Positions 25,650 to 37,800 of a stretch of DNA of 64,000 nucleotides are shown here, one piece after another. Position 1 is the first letter of the stretch. Every line of letters starts with the position of its first letter. Source of the stretch: Antedon mediterranea (taxonomy: Eukaryota > Echinodermata > Crinoidea > Comatulida > Antedonidae); the NCBI RefSeq assembly GCF_964355755.1, contig NC_092678.1, positions 11,816,922-11,880,921 on the forward strand, given 5' to 3'. The notes under the pieces were generated by a model. The model searched no databases. It saw only the letters and a program-made list of their open reading frames with translations, and was not told the DNA's origin. A program made the position numbers and the translations under genes.

Positions 25650-25850
25650 ATAGATTGTATAGCGCTTTTAACTTTTAAAAATTGACAAAGTGCTTCACAT
25701 TGCAAGAGACCAATTAAAAACAAAATAAATCTTATAAAAATATGAATTAGTAAGTAGATATCTAGTTATCTCAAAATAATGTGGACAGTTTATATAATCA
25801 TATTATTTACAGCTTAGTTAGTTATGTCACACATCTGGGGCGGACCCAGA
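25650..25850. mobile_element. Repeat relics
   Basis: TGTATAGCGCTTTTAACTTT near 25659 resembles a LINE/SINE 3' tail. GGGGCGGACCCAGATTTTGA near 25837 resembles a hAT-type end (CAGGGGCGGAYCCAG), which also appears near 14091 and 36284. Ends are not paired. Confidence 0.3.
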
Positions 25851-26057
25851 TTTTGACCACCCACCCCTCCTATGTTGCGTCCAGAAGTGGGTTTTACACT
25901 CGACAGTGAACCATGACCAACGGCTTAAAAATTAAAGTAAATGAACGTCAGGGCTATATTTGAAATGCAAGTGTGAACACTGGACGAGACCCAAATAAAA
26001 ATGGGGTTAGCATAGAGCCAGGACTAATAAGGTAAGGCCATGGATGGTCAAAAGACA

Positions 26058-26190
26058 TAGGCTAGGTAGGCTAGGACTAGGTAGGGAGAGTAGTGTCCCT
26101 AACTAAAACAAGCCTAATCTTATTGATGGTCACATAGGCTAGGACTAGGTAGGGAGAGTAGTGTCCCTAACTAAAACAAGCCTAATCTTA
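26058..26190. repeat. Direct duplication, offset 68 bp
   Basis: CTAGGACTAGGTAGGGAGAG through AACAAGCCTAATCTTAT occurs twice, starting at 26071 and 26139. Confidence 0.93.
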
Positions 26191-26396
26191 TTTTTGAACA
26201 TTCATTTTCTACAGTTCAGTTCCTTCATCATCATTTTTACAAATTGATTACACACAGGCCTGAGTACAGTACTACAGTGTGTCATTAGAAGGGTGAATGA
26301 CATAAAAATTGACTTGAGTCGAATTTGTTTGCGTAAACTTCAATAAACCACACGTCGAATCAAAGGCCACCACAGAGGTGGTAAGTAGGCCCTTAC

Positions 26397-26466
26397 CTTA
26401 TCTTCTGCTGGTAGTACTGTAGGGAAGGTGTTCTATCGAACTAAGACCAGGGAGTTGTTCTCCCTG
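26397..26466 (-). other. Candidate non-coding 5' exon
   Basis: On the minus strand TTTTGTCTTAG precedes and GTAAGG follows a 70-nt segment. All three frames contain a stop, so if real it would be 5' UTR of the minus-strand EGF/TM gene. No supporting transcript evidence is available. Confidence 0.25.
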
Positions 26467-28376
26467 CTAAGACAAAACAAACAAGGTTAGGTGGCCTACG
26501 AAAGAGAAAATAAAGAATAAAAACTTACGGTAACTAGATTTTATGTATGCCACCAACTTCACTGAATATGGAAAGATTTAAACGGATATTTACTCATTTT
26601 ATTTCTGTTGTTATAATATGATTGAAAGTAACACAATAAGCGAGGTCATAGTACAGTACTAACACAGTGCTACAGTTCATCTAGCGTGTTTAGCTAGGTA
26701 ATCCAGAGTTCTTCAACACGATCATCTCATTGGTCACATCCCGTCAAGGCTATCTCGGTCTCGTGGTACCTGTCAATCACTTCAGCCCTAATAAGGCGTG
26801 GTTATTTCGCACTTTAATTTAAAATGATAAAATAACAGTAAATGAGACATTTATTTTGAGATACTCAACAAAATAGGAAAATATATTGTGACTCGTATGC
26901 TGAAAGATATTTTTCTATGAGGACAAAAAGTGAAATCTAAAAATTGTTATAATACCAGGCCTACTTTTTCTTGCCAACAACATTATTTTATGGGATGAGC
27001 ATACTTAATTTCCATAACATTGAATTGCACAATCAACGGATATTGCCAACAAAAAATTATTTTAGCTGAAGAAGGAAACAGCCAAGGGCAAGTCCTTGAA
27101 TGCTGCAAACTGGCAACACAATTAACAACTGCAACAACTTAGGCCTACGTATTACACCAAATTGTATAGTTGTTCTTTACTTCATATAGTAGTTCAACTA
27201 CTTGTGTATATAGAAAGTTTTATCTTATTACAATTCATAATTAATGGTTTTTTGTTATATTTTTTACCAAACTAAAAATAATTAAAATGACAAAAGGTTT
27301 GTAATTGTAGGCTACGAATGTTGTATGAATGTAATACAATTGTATAGGCCTATATAAATAAAATACAAAACATTCATGTCACCTACTACTACTCTAGCTA
27401 CTACAGATATTCTTTAAAAAAAAAGAAATAACTAATATTTGCTCAATTTACATAAAAAATGCATGATCACAATATTGATTAATTGATTGCCCTATATAGT
27501 TTGTTATTGTGAATAATCTTAGACATGAAGCTAACAATGCTTTCTTATTTGGCTAAAGTATCTAAAAATGTAATTATATAACCATCTTATAATATACACT
27601 GAATGTACTGAAGCAACTTCTTGATGTGATTTAATAGATAAAGCTCATTAAGAGCCAGTTCAGACTACCTCAATTGGTTTCACAGATACAGTTACCGCTA
27701 ACTTTTGTTAAGTTTTTGTTTGTTGTATTCTCTATATATAAGTTGCATATATTAACAAAACCTGAAAAAAGAGGAAACAACTATGAAAAAAAAGATCTGG
27801 AATCTTTTTATTACCAAAGTAAAGCACTTAATTAAAAATGAATATATGTGCTACTACTTTAAAGCTCAATGTAAATGGGGAGATATAAAGGAAAATCTCC
27901 TTAAATTAATGAAATAACAAAATGCTATTTGTATCTCTTAAATACATTGTATATAGGCCTAATGACTATATTACGTTTAGGATGTCATCCGGGTATGAAG
28001 CGTCTCACATACACACAGAGCCAAAATATTAACTTGGACTTGCACTTTGTATGGACTATGGATTATATACATTCCATCCAATCCATTTTAACACCTTTTT
28101 TCAAGCTTCTGCATTCTTCGTTTTCATCTCATCCATTTTTTCCTTGGTAAAAAGGAAGGATACTTTATATTCCTCCCTGAGTTTATAGCCTCGATTACCC
28201 AGACACGGACACGAACAGAAGAAAACAACAATAACCACAAGTACGTTGTTTTTTAAATCAATTTTTATCGTCATTTTATTGCCATCTATATATTTTAACT
28301 AATTGTATTTTTAAAAATGTAAATGAATGTAAAAGTGTAGTTTCTTTTTAACATCAAAATAATTTTAGCCAATGTA
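26467..28376. other. Intergenic, nothing coding seen
   Basis: AT-rich sequence between the EGF/TM gene and the 3' end of PM20D1. Short AGGCCTA-type motifs are scattered. No open frame with splice or domain support. Confidence 0.5.
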
Positions 28377-28677
28377 TGTATATACTGTTCCAATGTATAT
28401 ACTGTTCCAACGTATATACTGTTCCAACGTATATACTGTTCCAACGTATATACTGTTCCAACGTATATACTGTTCCAACGTATATACTGTTCCAATGTAT
28501 ATACTGTTCCAATGTATATACTGTTCCAATGTATATACTGTTCCAATGTATATACTGTTCCAATGTATATACTGTTCCAATGTATATACTGTTCCAATGT
28601 ATATACTGTTCCAATGTATATACTGTTCCAATGTATATACTGTTCCAATGTATATACTGTTCCAATGTATATACTGT
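28377..28677. repeat. 17-bp minisatellite, about 18 copies
   Basis: Unit TATATACTGTTCCAATG. The first six or so copies read CAACG and the rest CAATG, a clean variant switch near 28495. All frames stay open across the array, producing spurious repetitive peptides. Confidence 0.97.
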
Positions 28678-29089
28678 TTAAAAGATATGTATTTTTTTAG
28701 CAATGTACCTTATGAATAAGAGAAATATATAAATGTGCATATATATTATTATATTTATAACAGAGAACTATAATAAAAGTGGGACGAACCCACACAAGAC
28801 AAACAAAAAGTTGTTGTTAGACTGTTGTATGCCTACAGTTTATAATAATGCAGATAATTCAATTTAATTAATTAACTAGAAAGCCACTCCGAGGGTGCAT
28901 ACTGTAAAATTCTCCTACATAAGATTTCTCCGGTAAAATAAAAAAATATATATATTTGTGTGTGTCTTAATGCTGTTTGTGATTTAGGCTAATTTCACTA
29001 CAAGCATGTGTATGCGAGTTTGGTGTAATGGTTATGTAACCAGCCTTTCAATTAACAATAGCTTCAGTTGACTAACAACAGAACAGCAA

Positions 29090-29260
29090 CGCAAAAATCA
29101 AACGAGTGAATTTGAAAAGAAATAGGTTTTTTAAACTACTCGCATAAAAAAAATGTGCACATTAAATCAAATTATGTTTTAAAATTACAAATCACAAATT
29201 ATAACTCTTGCCTCTTGTACAAAAATGAAGTTTTTCTGTTGAAATCACTTTTCAGTCTGG
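29090..29260 (-). mobile_element. Inverted copy of the repeat at 8490-8630
   Basis: The reverse complement shares GTACAAGAGGCAAGA, TTTGTAATTTTAAAACATAA and neighbouring stretches with the plus-strand copy. It lies between the 17-bp array and the end of PM20D1. Confidence 0.6.
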
Positions 29261-29489
29261 AGTGCGCCCTCTAGCCTTCGGCTTACAGCTCACTGGTTTG
29301 ATATGAACCCATTTAAAAGGCCAACTTGGGTGTAATTAATATTTAAAGTTATCATAAAAGCTCATCAACTAAAATGATAGACAGCAGTATCATTGTCAAA
29401 TAAGGTGATGTTATGGGTATGGCAAGCTCATAAGCAGTTGAAGAGAATGGTTTGTATTTTCAAATTTGGCTTGACCTAGGATAGTTAAA

Positions 29490-29620
29490 GTCAATTTACA
29501 CAGATGAGTGGTAACTTTAAGCGGAAAACACAAATATAAAATCTATGTATGTTATTTCTTATGACCATTTACACACTGAACAGACGGGCGTTTGAGAGAA
29601 AATCCACTCAAGATAGAAAA
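29490..29620 (-). mobile_element. Degraded relative of the 21769 MITE
   Basis: GTCAATTTACACAGATGA, CGGAAAACA and CAGACGGGCG match parts of the 21769-21930 element read in reverse complement. Ends are not intact. Confidence 0.4.
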
Positions 29621-29957
29621 AGAATCTATTTTGTCAAAGTACTATGTGGTCATTTTGGATTCTGATTCTTGATTGATGTGACGCCATCTATCAACAACTG
29701 TTTGAGACCAAGATGTCAAAAAATACGAGTGCCAAAGTAGTCTAGTAGTAGTCTAGTTTCGGAACTTCTTATTATTCAGAAATACAAACAAGACTATCCA
29801 CCAGACCACTAGCGAATGCCGCATGCTGTATAAACGGGACAAGCTACGCAGTTTTGTGCTTACCGTTTGTGTAAATTTAAACTTGTATTTTCTGAATAAG
29901 CTAAAACTAGTATCCACTTCTCTTATACATACATACACATTTAAGACAGGAGGTAGG

Positions 29958-32900
29958 CTATAATTCATGTGAATGATCATGTGTTCCTTTCAGTGACACC
30001 ACATCAGCATTCAACATGACATGATAATAAAAATTGACTGTTTTTCGGTAATTTAATATTGAAATACGTTCATCATTTCCATGAAAACGAGCCAAGTCTT
30101 TTCTAGTCACTTCTGTTGGACAAAATCTGTAAATGTTTTGCGTAAGATTTGAATAATGGCGTGTGTCTGTGTTTGCCATCAGAGTTGCTGAAAGAAAATT
30201 ATAGAAAAATGTGTGAATTTAAACCCCACTAAATGGTAAGTGAGGACGGAAGTTTTAAGTGAGACCACTTACTAGTGAGAGAGGGTAGGATTAGTAAGAC
30301 ATCTACAAGTTTCTAGTGAGAGAGGGTAGGTTTAGTAAGACATCTACAAGTTGCTAGTGAGAGAGGGTAGGTTTAGTAAGACATCTACAAGTTGCTAGTG
30401 AGAGAGGGTAGGTTTAGTAAGACATCTACAAGTTGCTAGTGAGAGAGGGTAGGTTTAGTGAGACATCTAAAAGTTGCTAGTGAGAGAGGGCAGGTTTAGT
30501 AAGACATCTACAAGTTGCTAGTGAGAGAGGGTAGGTTTAGTAAGACATCTACAAGTTGCTGGTGAGAGAGGGCAGGTTTAGTAAGACATCTACAAGTTGC
30601 TAGTGAGAGAGGGCAGGTTTAGTAAGACATCTACAAGTTGCTAGTGAGAGAGGGTAAGTTTAGTAAGACATCTACAAGTTGCTAGTGAGAGAGAGTAGGT
30701 TTAGTAAGACATCTACAAGTTGCTAGTGAGAGAGGGTAGGTTTAGTAAGACATCTACAAGTTGCCAGTGAGAGCGGGTAGGTTTAGTAAGACATCTACAA
30801 GTTGCTAGTGAGAGAGGGTAGGTTTAGTAAGACATCTACAAGTTGCTAGTGAGAGAGGGTAGGTTTAATAAGACATCTACAAGTTGCTAGTGAGAGAGGG
30901 CAGGTTTAGTAAGACATCTACAAGTTGCTAGTGAGAGAGGGTAGGTTTAGTAAAACATCTACAAGTTGCTAGTAAGAGAGGGTAGGTTTAATAAGACATC
31001 TACAAGTTGCTAGTGAGAGAGGGTAGGTTGAGAAAGACATCTACAAGTTGCTAGTGAGAGAGAGGGTTGGTTTAGTAGGACATCTAAAAGTTGCTAGACT
31101 AGTGAGAGAGGGTAGGTTTAGTAAGACATCCACAAGTTGCTAGTGAGAGAGGGTAGGTTTAGTAAGACATCTACAAGTTGCTAGTGAGAGAGGTTTAGTA
31201 AGACATCTACAAGTTGCTAGTAAGAGAGGACAGGTTTAGTAAGACATCTACAAGTTGCTAGTGAGAAAGGGTAGGTTTAGTAAGACATCTACAAGTTGCT
31301 AGTGAGAGAGGGTAGGTTTAGTAAGACATCTACAAGTTGCTAGGGTAGGTTTAGTAAGACATCTACAAGTTGCTAGTGAGAGAGGGTAGGTTTAGTAGGA
31401 CATCTACAAGTTGCTAGGGTAGGTTTAGTAAGACATCTACAAGTTGCTAGTGAGAAAGGGTAGGTTTAGTAAGACATCTACAAGTTGCTAGTGAGAGAGG
31501 GTAGGTTTAGTAAGACATCTACAAGTTGCTAGGGTAGGTTTAGTAAGACATCTACAAGTTGCTAGTGAGAGAGGGTAGGTTTAGTAAGACATCTACAAGT
31601 TGCTAGTGAAAGAGGGTAGGTTTAGTAAGACATCTACAAGTTGCTAGTGAGAGAGGGTAGGTTTAGTAAGACATCTACAAGTTGCTAGTGAGAGAGGGTA
31701 GGTTTAATAAGACATCTACAAGTTGCTAGTGAGAGAGGGTAGGATTAGTAAGACATCTACAAGTTTCTAGTGAGAGAGGGTAGGTTTAGTAAGACATCTA
31801 CAAGTTGCTAGTGAGGGTAGGTTTAGTAAGACATCTACAAGTTGCTAGTGAGAGAGGGTAGGTTGTATAAGACATCTACAAGTTGATAGTGAGAGAGGGT
31901 AGGTTTAGTAAGACATCTACAAGTTGCTAGTGAGAGAGGGTAGGTTTAATAAGACATCTACAAGTTGCTAGTGAGAAAGGGTAGGTTGAGTAAGACATCT
32001 ACAAGTTGCTAGTGAGAGAGAGGGTTGGTTTAGTAGGACATCTAAAAGTTGCTAGACTAGTGAGAGAGGGTAGGTTTAGTAACACATCTACAAGTTGCTA
32101 GTGAGAGAGGGTAGGTTTAATAAGACATCTACAAGTTGCTAGTGAGATAGGGCAAGTTTAGTAAGACATCTACAAGTTGCTAGTGAGAGAGGACAGATTT
32201 AGTAAGACATCTACAAGTTGCTAGTGAGAGAAGGTAAGTTTAGTAAGACATCTACAAGTTGCTAGTGAGAGAGGGTAGGTTTAGTAAGACATCTACAAGT
32301 TGCTAGTGAGAGAGGTTAGATTTACCTGGAACTACTACAACTTGTCCAAAAACTTGTTTGATGCTAGTAGATATTAACTGGTAACCGAATGCCGATTCAT
32401 CGTATGGTGATTGACGAGAGGGTTCAAATGATTCTCCTAAAATGTTGAACTTGATTCGCTTGTCGTTTACTATCTTTTTATCAAGCTCCAAAATCTAAAA
32501 TAAGGGAGATTTGAGATAAAAAAATTCAAGACAATCCAAAAATGTACATAATAGAAATTTTAAATGGTCACACATGGGATGATTTATAGGTCTCTGATTC
32601 TACTCGTCTACACCGATGAGATGCCTTCATACCATGGGATGATTACTAACCTCTTGTACACTTTGTAAGGGGTGAATCCGATGATTAACAATAGCTTTGG
32701 CATTCGGAGCAATCACGTTTGTCTTTAAAAAAAATGTTTTCACATGTGATATTAAATATTTCTCATTTAAAAAAATGTCTTAAAGATGTCAATGTACCGT
32801 TAAATTAATATTGATACACAAATTGTAGAAAACTGCAATATACCTTGATGCCACCATTAAACATCGTCACTGCTGTTGTTGTTCGAATCAATGAATCAGT

Positions 32901-34827
32901 TTCAGGATTCCGAGATATAAACCTTTAAAACAAAGAATTTGCAGAATTTTAGGTGCTATGACATTCCACTGATTTTTAATTAAAATAATTAAAATAAATT
33001 TATTTATTTATTTGGTGACAATTTACCTTTAAATTGGTGGCACTGAAAATATGCGGTGCGGTTCGTTAAAAAACAAAACAGAAAATGTTGCAAAAGAAAA
33101 CATAAATACAATGAACAAAACTATTTACAAATAACAATAAATGCAATGTAATATGGTATGGCACAATATTAGAATAAAAACTATTAGAGATGTTTATGTT
33201 GTTTAATTTTTTAAACAGGGGAGTAAGATGTTAACAATTTAATTTAGCTGTCAAAGGGGGAAAAGTGTGTGTGCTCCTGGAATTGGTTCGTTCAAATATT
33301 TTTAAGCACTACTGCTTCAATGTGCAATTTCTAATCACTTTCCAAGATATTCTGGTGATAGAAATAATAGTATCTTCAACATTTATACTGCAATTTTATT
33401 TATACAGTAGATATTTAAAAACTTATAAAAAATGTTAACAAACAATACATACCAACTCAAAAGAGGGCCAAACAACCATAGATTTGTTACAAAAAAACGG
33501 ACTGCAACGGGCATCTAAAATAATGAATACAGTATCAATTAAGATTTTCTTTTGTTCACTGTTGAACTTTGTAGATACCTTTTAGGTTATTTTTAGCCAC
33601 ACGCCCCAAATGGGCATTTGAAAAGTGAATAGTAATTGTAAACAAACACCTTGATTAACAACACTACAGCTTGTGTCAGTTTGAACATAGCTTTGTAAAA
33701 TATTTATAAACAATTATTGATACTTTGACACTTATACTTACTTCAACACTGAGTGTTTGGTACATGGCTTTATCTACATCTGATCCAAACTGTGATGGTA
33801 ATGGACAGCCCTCTAACCTGAGAATGAGTAAATTAACAGATTTAATTGATTAATTTCATTCTGCATTGCCACAAAAACAAAAAACTTTTCTATAAATAAT
33901 TTTCAATCTCACTAGATATTGAGATTTTGACACTAGCATAATTGTAAGGTTAAATAATATGCCTGATTTCATTCGACATGAATCAAGTTTGCTTATTCTT
34001 TACTCTTTACCTGAAAAAATTCTAGTAGTAGTATGTCTGAGGAAGTCTTACACCGTTAAACTTAACACTTACTGACAGTGAAAATGGAGTGAAATGTTGT
34101 GTTAAACGTTGGTATATTGTGTATTCCCACTCCTGATCATGAATGCTGACTTGTTGTACCATCTGATCTCTATCAGTGGTAATTTAATGCTAAACTTACT
34201 GTTTGTTTATGATTGTTTTTAATGAATTTGTTCATTCTCTTTACATTCATAAAACAGAAGTAAAATTAATGTACCATGATCTTGGTAAATCTTATGGAAT
34301 AATCATGGCAAGTTTAATTGTGGCAGATCCGGGAAAACTTGTAAATTGGACCTTTGAAATATTCTTACCTACAAATTGCTCTTGCAAGTGCACCGATATT
34401 TGTTTCCTTTGGAGGGATACTTGAATGTCCTGTAGGAGCTGAATCCATTGTCAACTCTACAGTCACTGATCCTTTTTCTGCTATTGAAACCCTAAAATAC
34501 AATATAGTTTTATTGTTTATTTTGTGTAAATTTATTTCGTTTTGTCGACAGCCACCTTCAGCAACATATATTTTTGTAATTCAAAAGATATGCATTCAAA
34601 TTAATTAATAAGTAAAGTTTAAATAAACAGCAAGTATTATTAACACATTTTCTATTTACAAGTAAAGTTTAAATAAAATTAAGCAGGTAGATCGAAGAGA
34701 AAAAAAAAATGAAAGATTTCAAACACAAATTTTTAAATCCTGTCCCGCAGTAATGGATCAAAATAAAATGATGTTTTGAAATTCTGACCCTAATGTCACA
34801 CCTTGGGCCCTTTATTTATGGAAACAC

Positions 34828-34862
<35 letters not shown>

Positions 34863-37800
34863 TTATATTTAGTATTTTCAAATGTACTACATTTTATATT
34901 TAAACCTGTTAGTGACAGTAATTATTCTAATTTTTAAAAAAACAATAACAAATCTGCCTTAATAAAAATGCTGAAAAGCGTATTTCAAATAGTGATTTTC
35001 ATTTCAATAATTGTTTAAGTGACAATAAACACTACTACATTCTTCTCTTCATTTAAAGCTTATCATGCATTACATGATGGAAGGCTACAAGGTCTGCATG
35101 TGCACATCACAATTGTATTATTACATCAGTGCTGTACATTTGTGACTATTTTTATTCAAAAACTCTACATTGCTGTCAGGTTTTTTTTGGTCATTTTTTA
35201 AATTCGATGAAAAAATGATTATTAGAAATAGAAAAAGCTTTTTCAGAATGGCAGAGACTAAGTACTTACATAGCAACTGGCTTGTTAAGAAATGGTACAA
35301 TACCATGTAATATCATCGTTCCCTCATCTAAAAGAAATTCTACTTCAGTAACTCCTTTTTGCTTCAAGTGTTCAGCTATGTAGTGTGCACCTTTGTTCCC
35401 TCCAATCTGTAAAAAGCATAGCAAGCAAAGCAAATTATTAACATTATTTGAGCTAGTATGAAATACCATGCTTGAATATAGATGTAATATAATGTGTTGG
35501 ATTGAAGGGTATCTCCACACACACCACCCATAAAATAATCAATTTTCACACAAATAATTGTCAATGATAGATCTTCTTCAATCAATCAATCAATCAATCA
35601 AATAAACATTTAATTTCTTTCATATTCATATTTGAGTAAAACATTATAATTTCTGATATTTTATATATAAATATTTTTTTTAGACATATAATACAGTAAA
35701 TCATAATTTAAATGTAAATTTTAATTGTTTATCATTTTACCATGCTCTGTTTATGTTAAATTTCAGGATCTTCCAGCCACATTTTTTTCTGAACAGAATG
35801 GTCAATGCTCTTTAATATTTTTGTCATTTCATTTATTTTGTCTCCATAAAAATACAATATAAAAAACGTGGACAAAGAACAAGAAAACATCACACAAAAC
35901 CAGACAGAGACAGGATTCCTAAAAAGCGAACTTAATCACTATCTAGTAGTCTCCTATTGAACTGATTGTATAAAAAATATATTCAAACATTCATAATTCT
36001 TGATATAATTTTCAAAGTATCAGTAATAAAATGACTGTTGATTATGTTGATGCATTACAATTTATTTGCATATATCAGTACCTCCTCATCATGACCAAAT
36101 GCAATGTAAAGTGAACGCTTAGGAAGATCCTTTTGTTTTAATCTGAACTCTAATGCCTCCAGGATACCCTGCAATAACAAAATTTAATAAAAAATGCAGT
36201 AATTCCTATAAAATATATACTTTAAAAACAAATAATAAGTAGGCAATTTTCTTGAAAGCAAGCCAGACACATAATCCACACATCAGGGGCCGATCCAGAG
36301 AGTAGAACTTGAGGGCGCACACGCTTTGTTATGACAGAGCCGGGTCATTCTTCAGTAAGTGTCTAAAATCATGTCCCGATACTTTGGTGGGATAGAGACT
36401 GAAAATTCATCATTCAAAAATAAAAATTCTTGACTTATATCATAATCAACATTATTGTAAATATAATTAATTACATAAACCAAAGATAATAACATTGATA
36501 TTGTTAATTTTTATAAGAATATTTCAGGCAACCCCCTAAAACACCATGTCCCGATCGTACATCTTCAATTTTATGATCGCCGTATATATTTCATAACAGG
36601 ACTTTTGTTATTGAAAATATTGTAAAAAGTTAGTTAATCATGATATCATGCGATTTTATTCTTCAAAATACATCTCTACATACATTAAATCTCAAACTTT
36701 TAAGTTTTTGTTTGGAAAAAGCTTGTCCCGCACTTTTGTGTCATATCCGTCACATAATTCAAATGTGCCGTCTACAGTTTAATAAACGGCGGGGAAAAAA
36801 ATTGATTGTGCGTTATATATATTGAAGATATTGAAATAAAACTAGTCGCACATCATTTTCAATAAAAGAGGGAAAAAGGTAATAAAACAAGGTTTTAGAA
36901 AAATTACAGTTGCGTACCTTTATTCAATATCATATCCGAACGGTATAGAACTCATTAAATAATTATAATTTCTGATTTTTTTTCAACTGGAAGTACAATT
37001 TATTCACGGTATCTAGAAGTATGTACTCCGTCTCCGCTGTCAGACATGCCTACGGGGTGATCTTGGGCTGCTCTAAGCTAAATACATCATCTCCGTCACG
37101 GTCAGCTCCGTCACATTTCTTAATGTTTCGTTGTGACGGAGATGACGGCCAGTGACGGATATGACTTTTTGTTATTGCCAGGGCCTTTTTTTGTTGTACA
37201 TTTTGTTTTGTTTATCTTTATTATGTTATTACAGTACATTCTTTTTCTATGTGATTCTGGTCAATAAACATATTCAAATCATATCTTAAAGTCATTTCCG
37301 TCACATGATTTTTTAGGTTCGTCATATCCGTCACGGTTTCATCTCCGTCAGATGGATATTTTATCCTTTTAAATTCTAAAATATTTCAGTAATGAACGCA
37401 ATTATGTGGTATAATTGAAATATAAACCATATTCTTCAACTATGTCAATGGTTAGAAATATTAGTTCAACAGAATTTCGTAAAACATCACTGACAGTCAT
37501 ACTATTTTCTGAAATTTATTATTTTTTGGAATAGTAAATGGTTTTGAACGTATAACATCATACTAATAAATGTTAAAACAATCATTTTTTTATTAATCGA
37601 TAAAAAAATACTGTATGGAAATAATTTTATAATTCCAACCCGTTATTTTTTCTATTTTTGTATATTCCATAAATGTGACGGATATGACAGCAACATGGAA
37701 CCATGTATTTATAAATGCGAATAAAATACGAAATATATAATAAAGATTGCGCCAAACATACGCTTGCCATGTAATAAATGTTCATTTATCTGAATAAACT

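Larger units (their letters stand above)
23762..26396. other. Region upstream of the EGF/TM gene; no further coding exon found
   Basis: I looked on the minus strand for acceptor/donor pairs that would feed the exon at 23761. A strong donor-like GTAAGTG follows TTGCTGTACT near 25060, but the preceding frame has a stop. Contents are otherwise repeats and AT-rich sequence. Confidence 0.4.

Noticed and set aside
28295-28719. Repetitive open frames on both strands (YTLEQYIHWNS-like and complement)
   Set aside because: Products of a 17-bp minisatellite that lacks stops in any frame; no splice or domain support.
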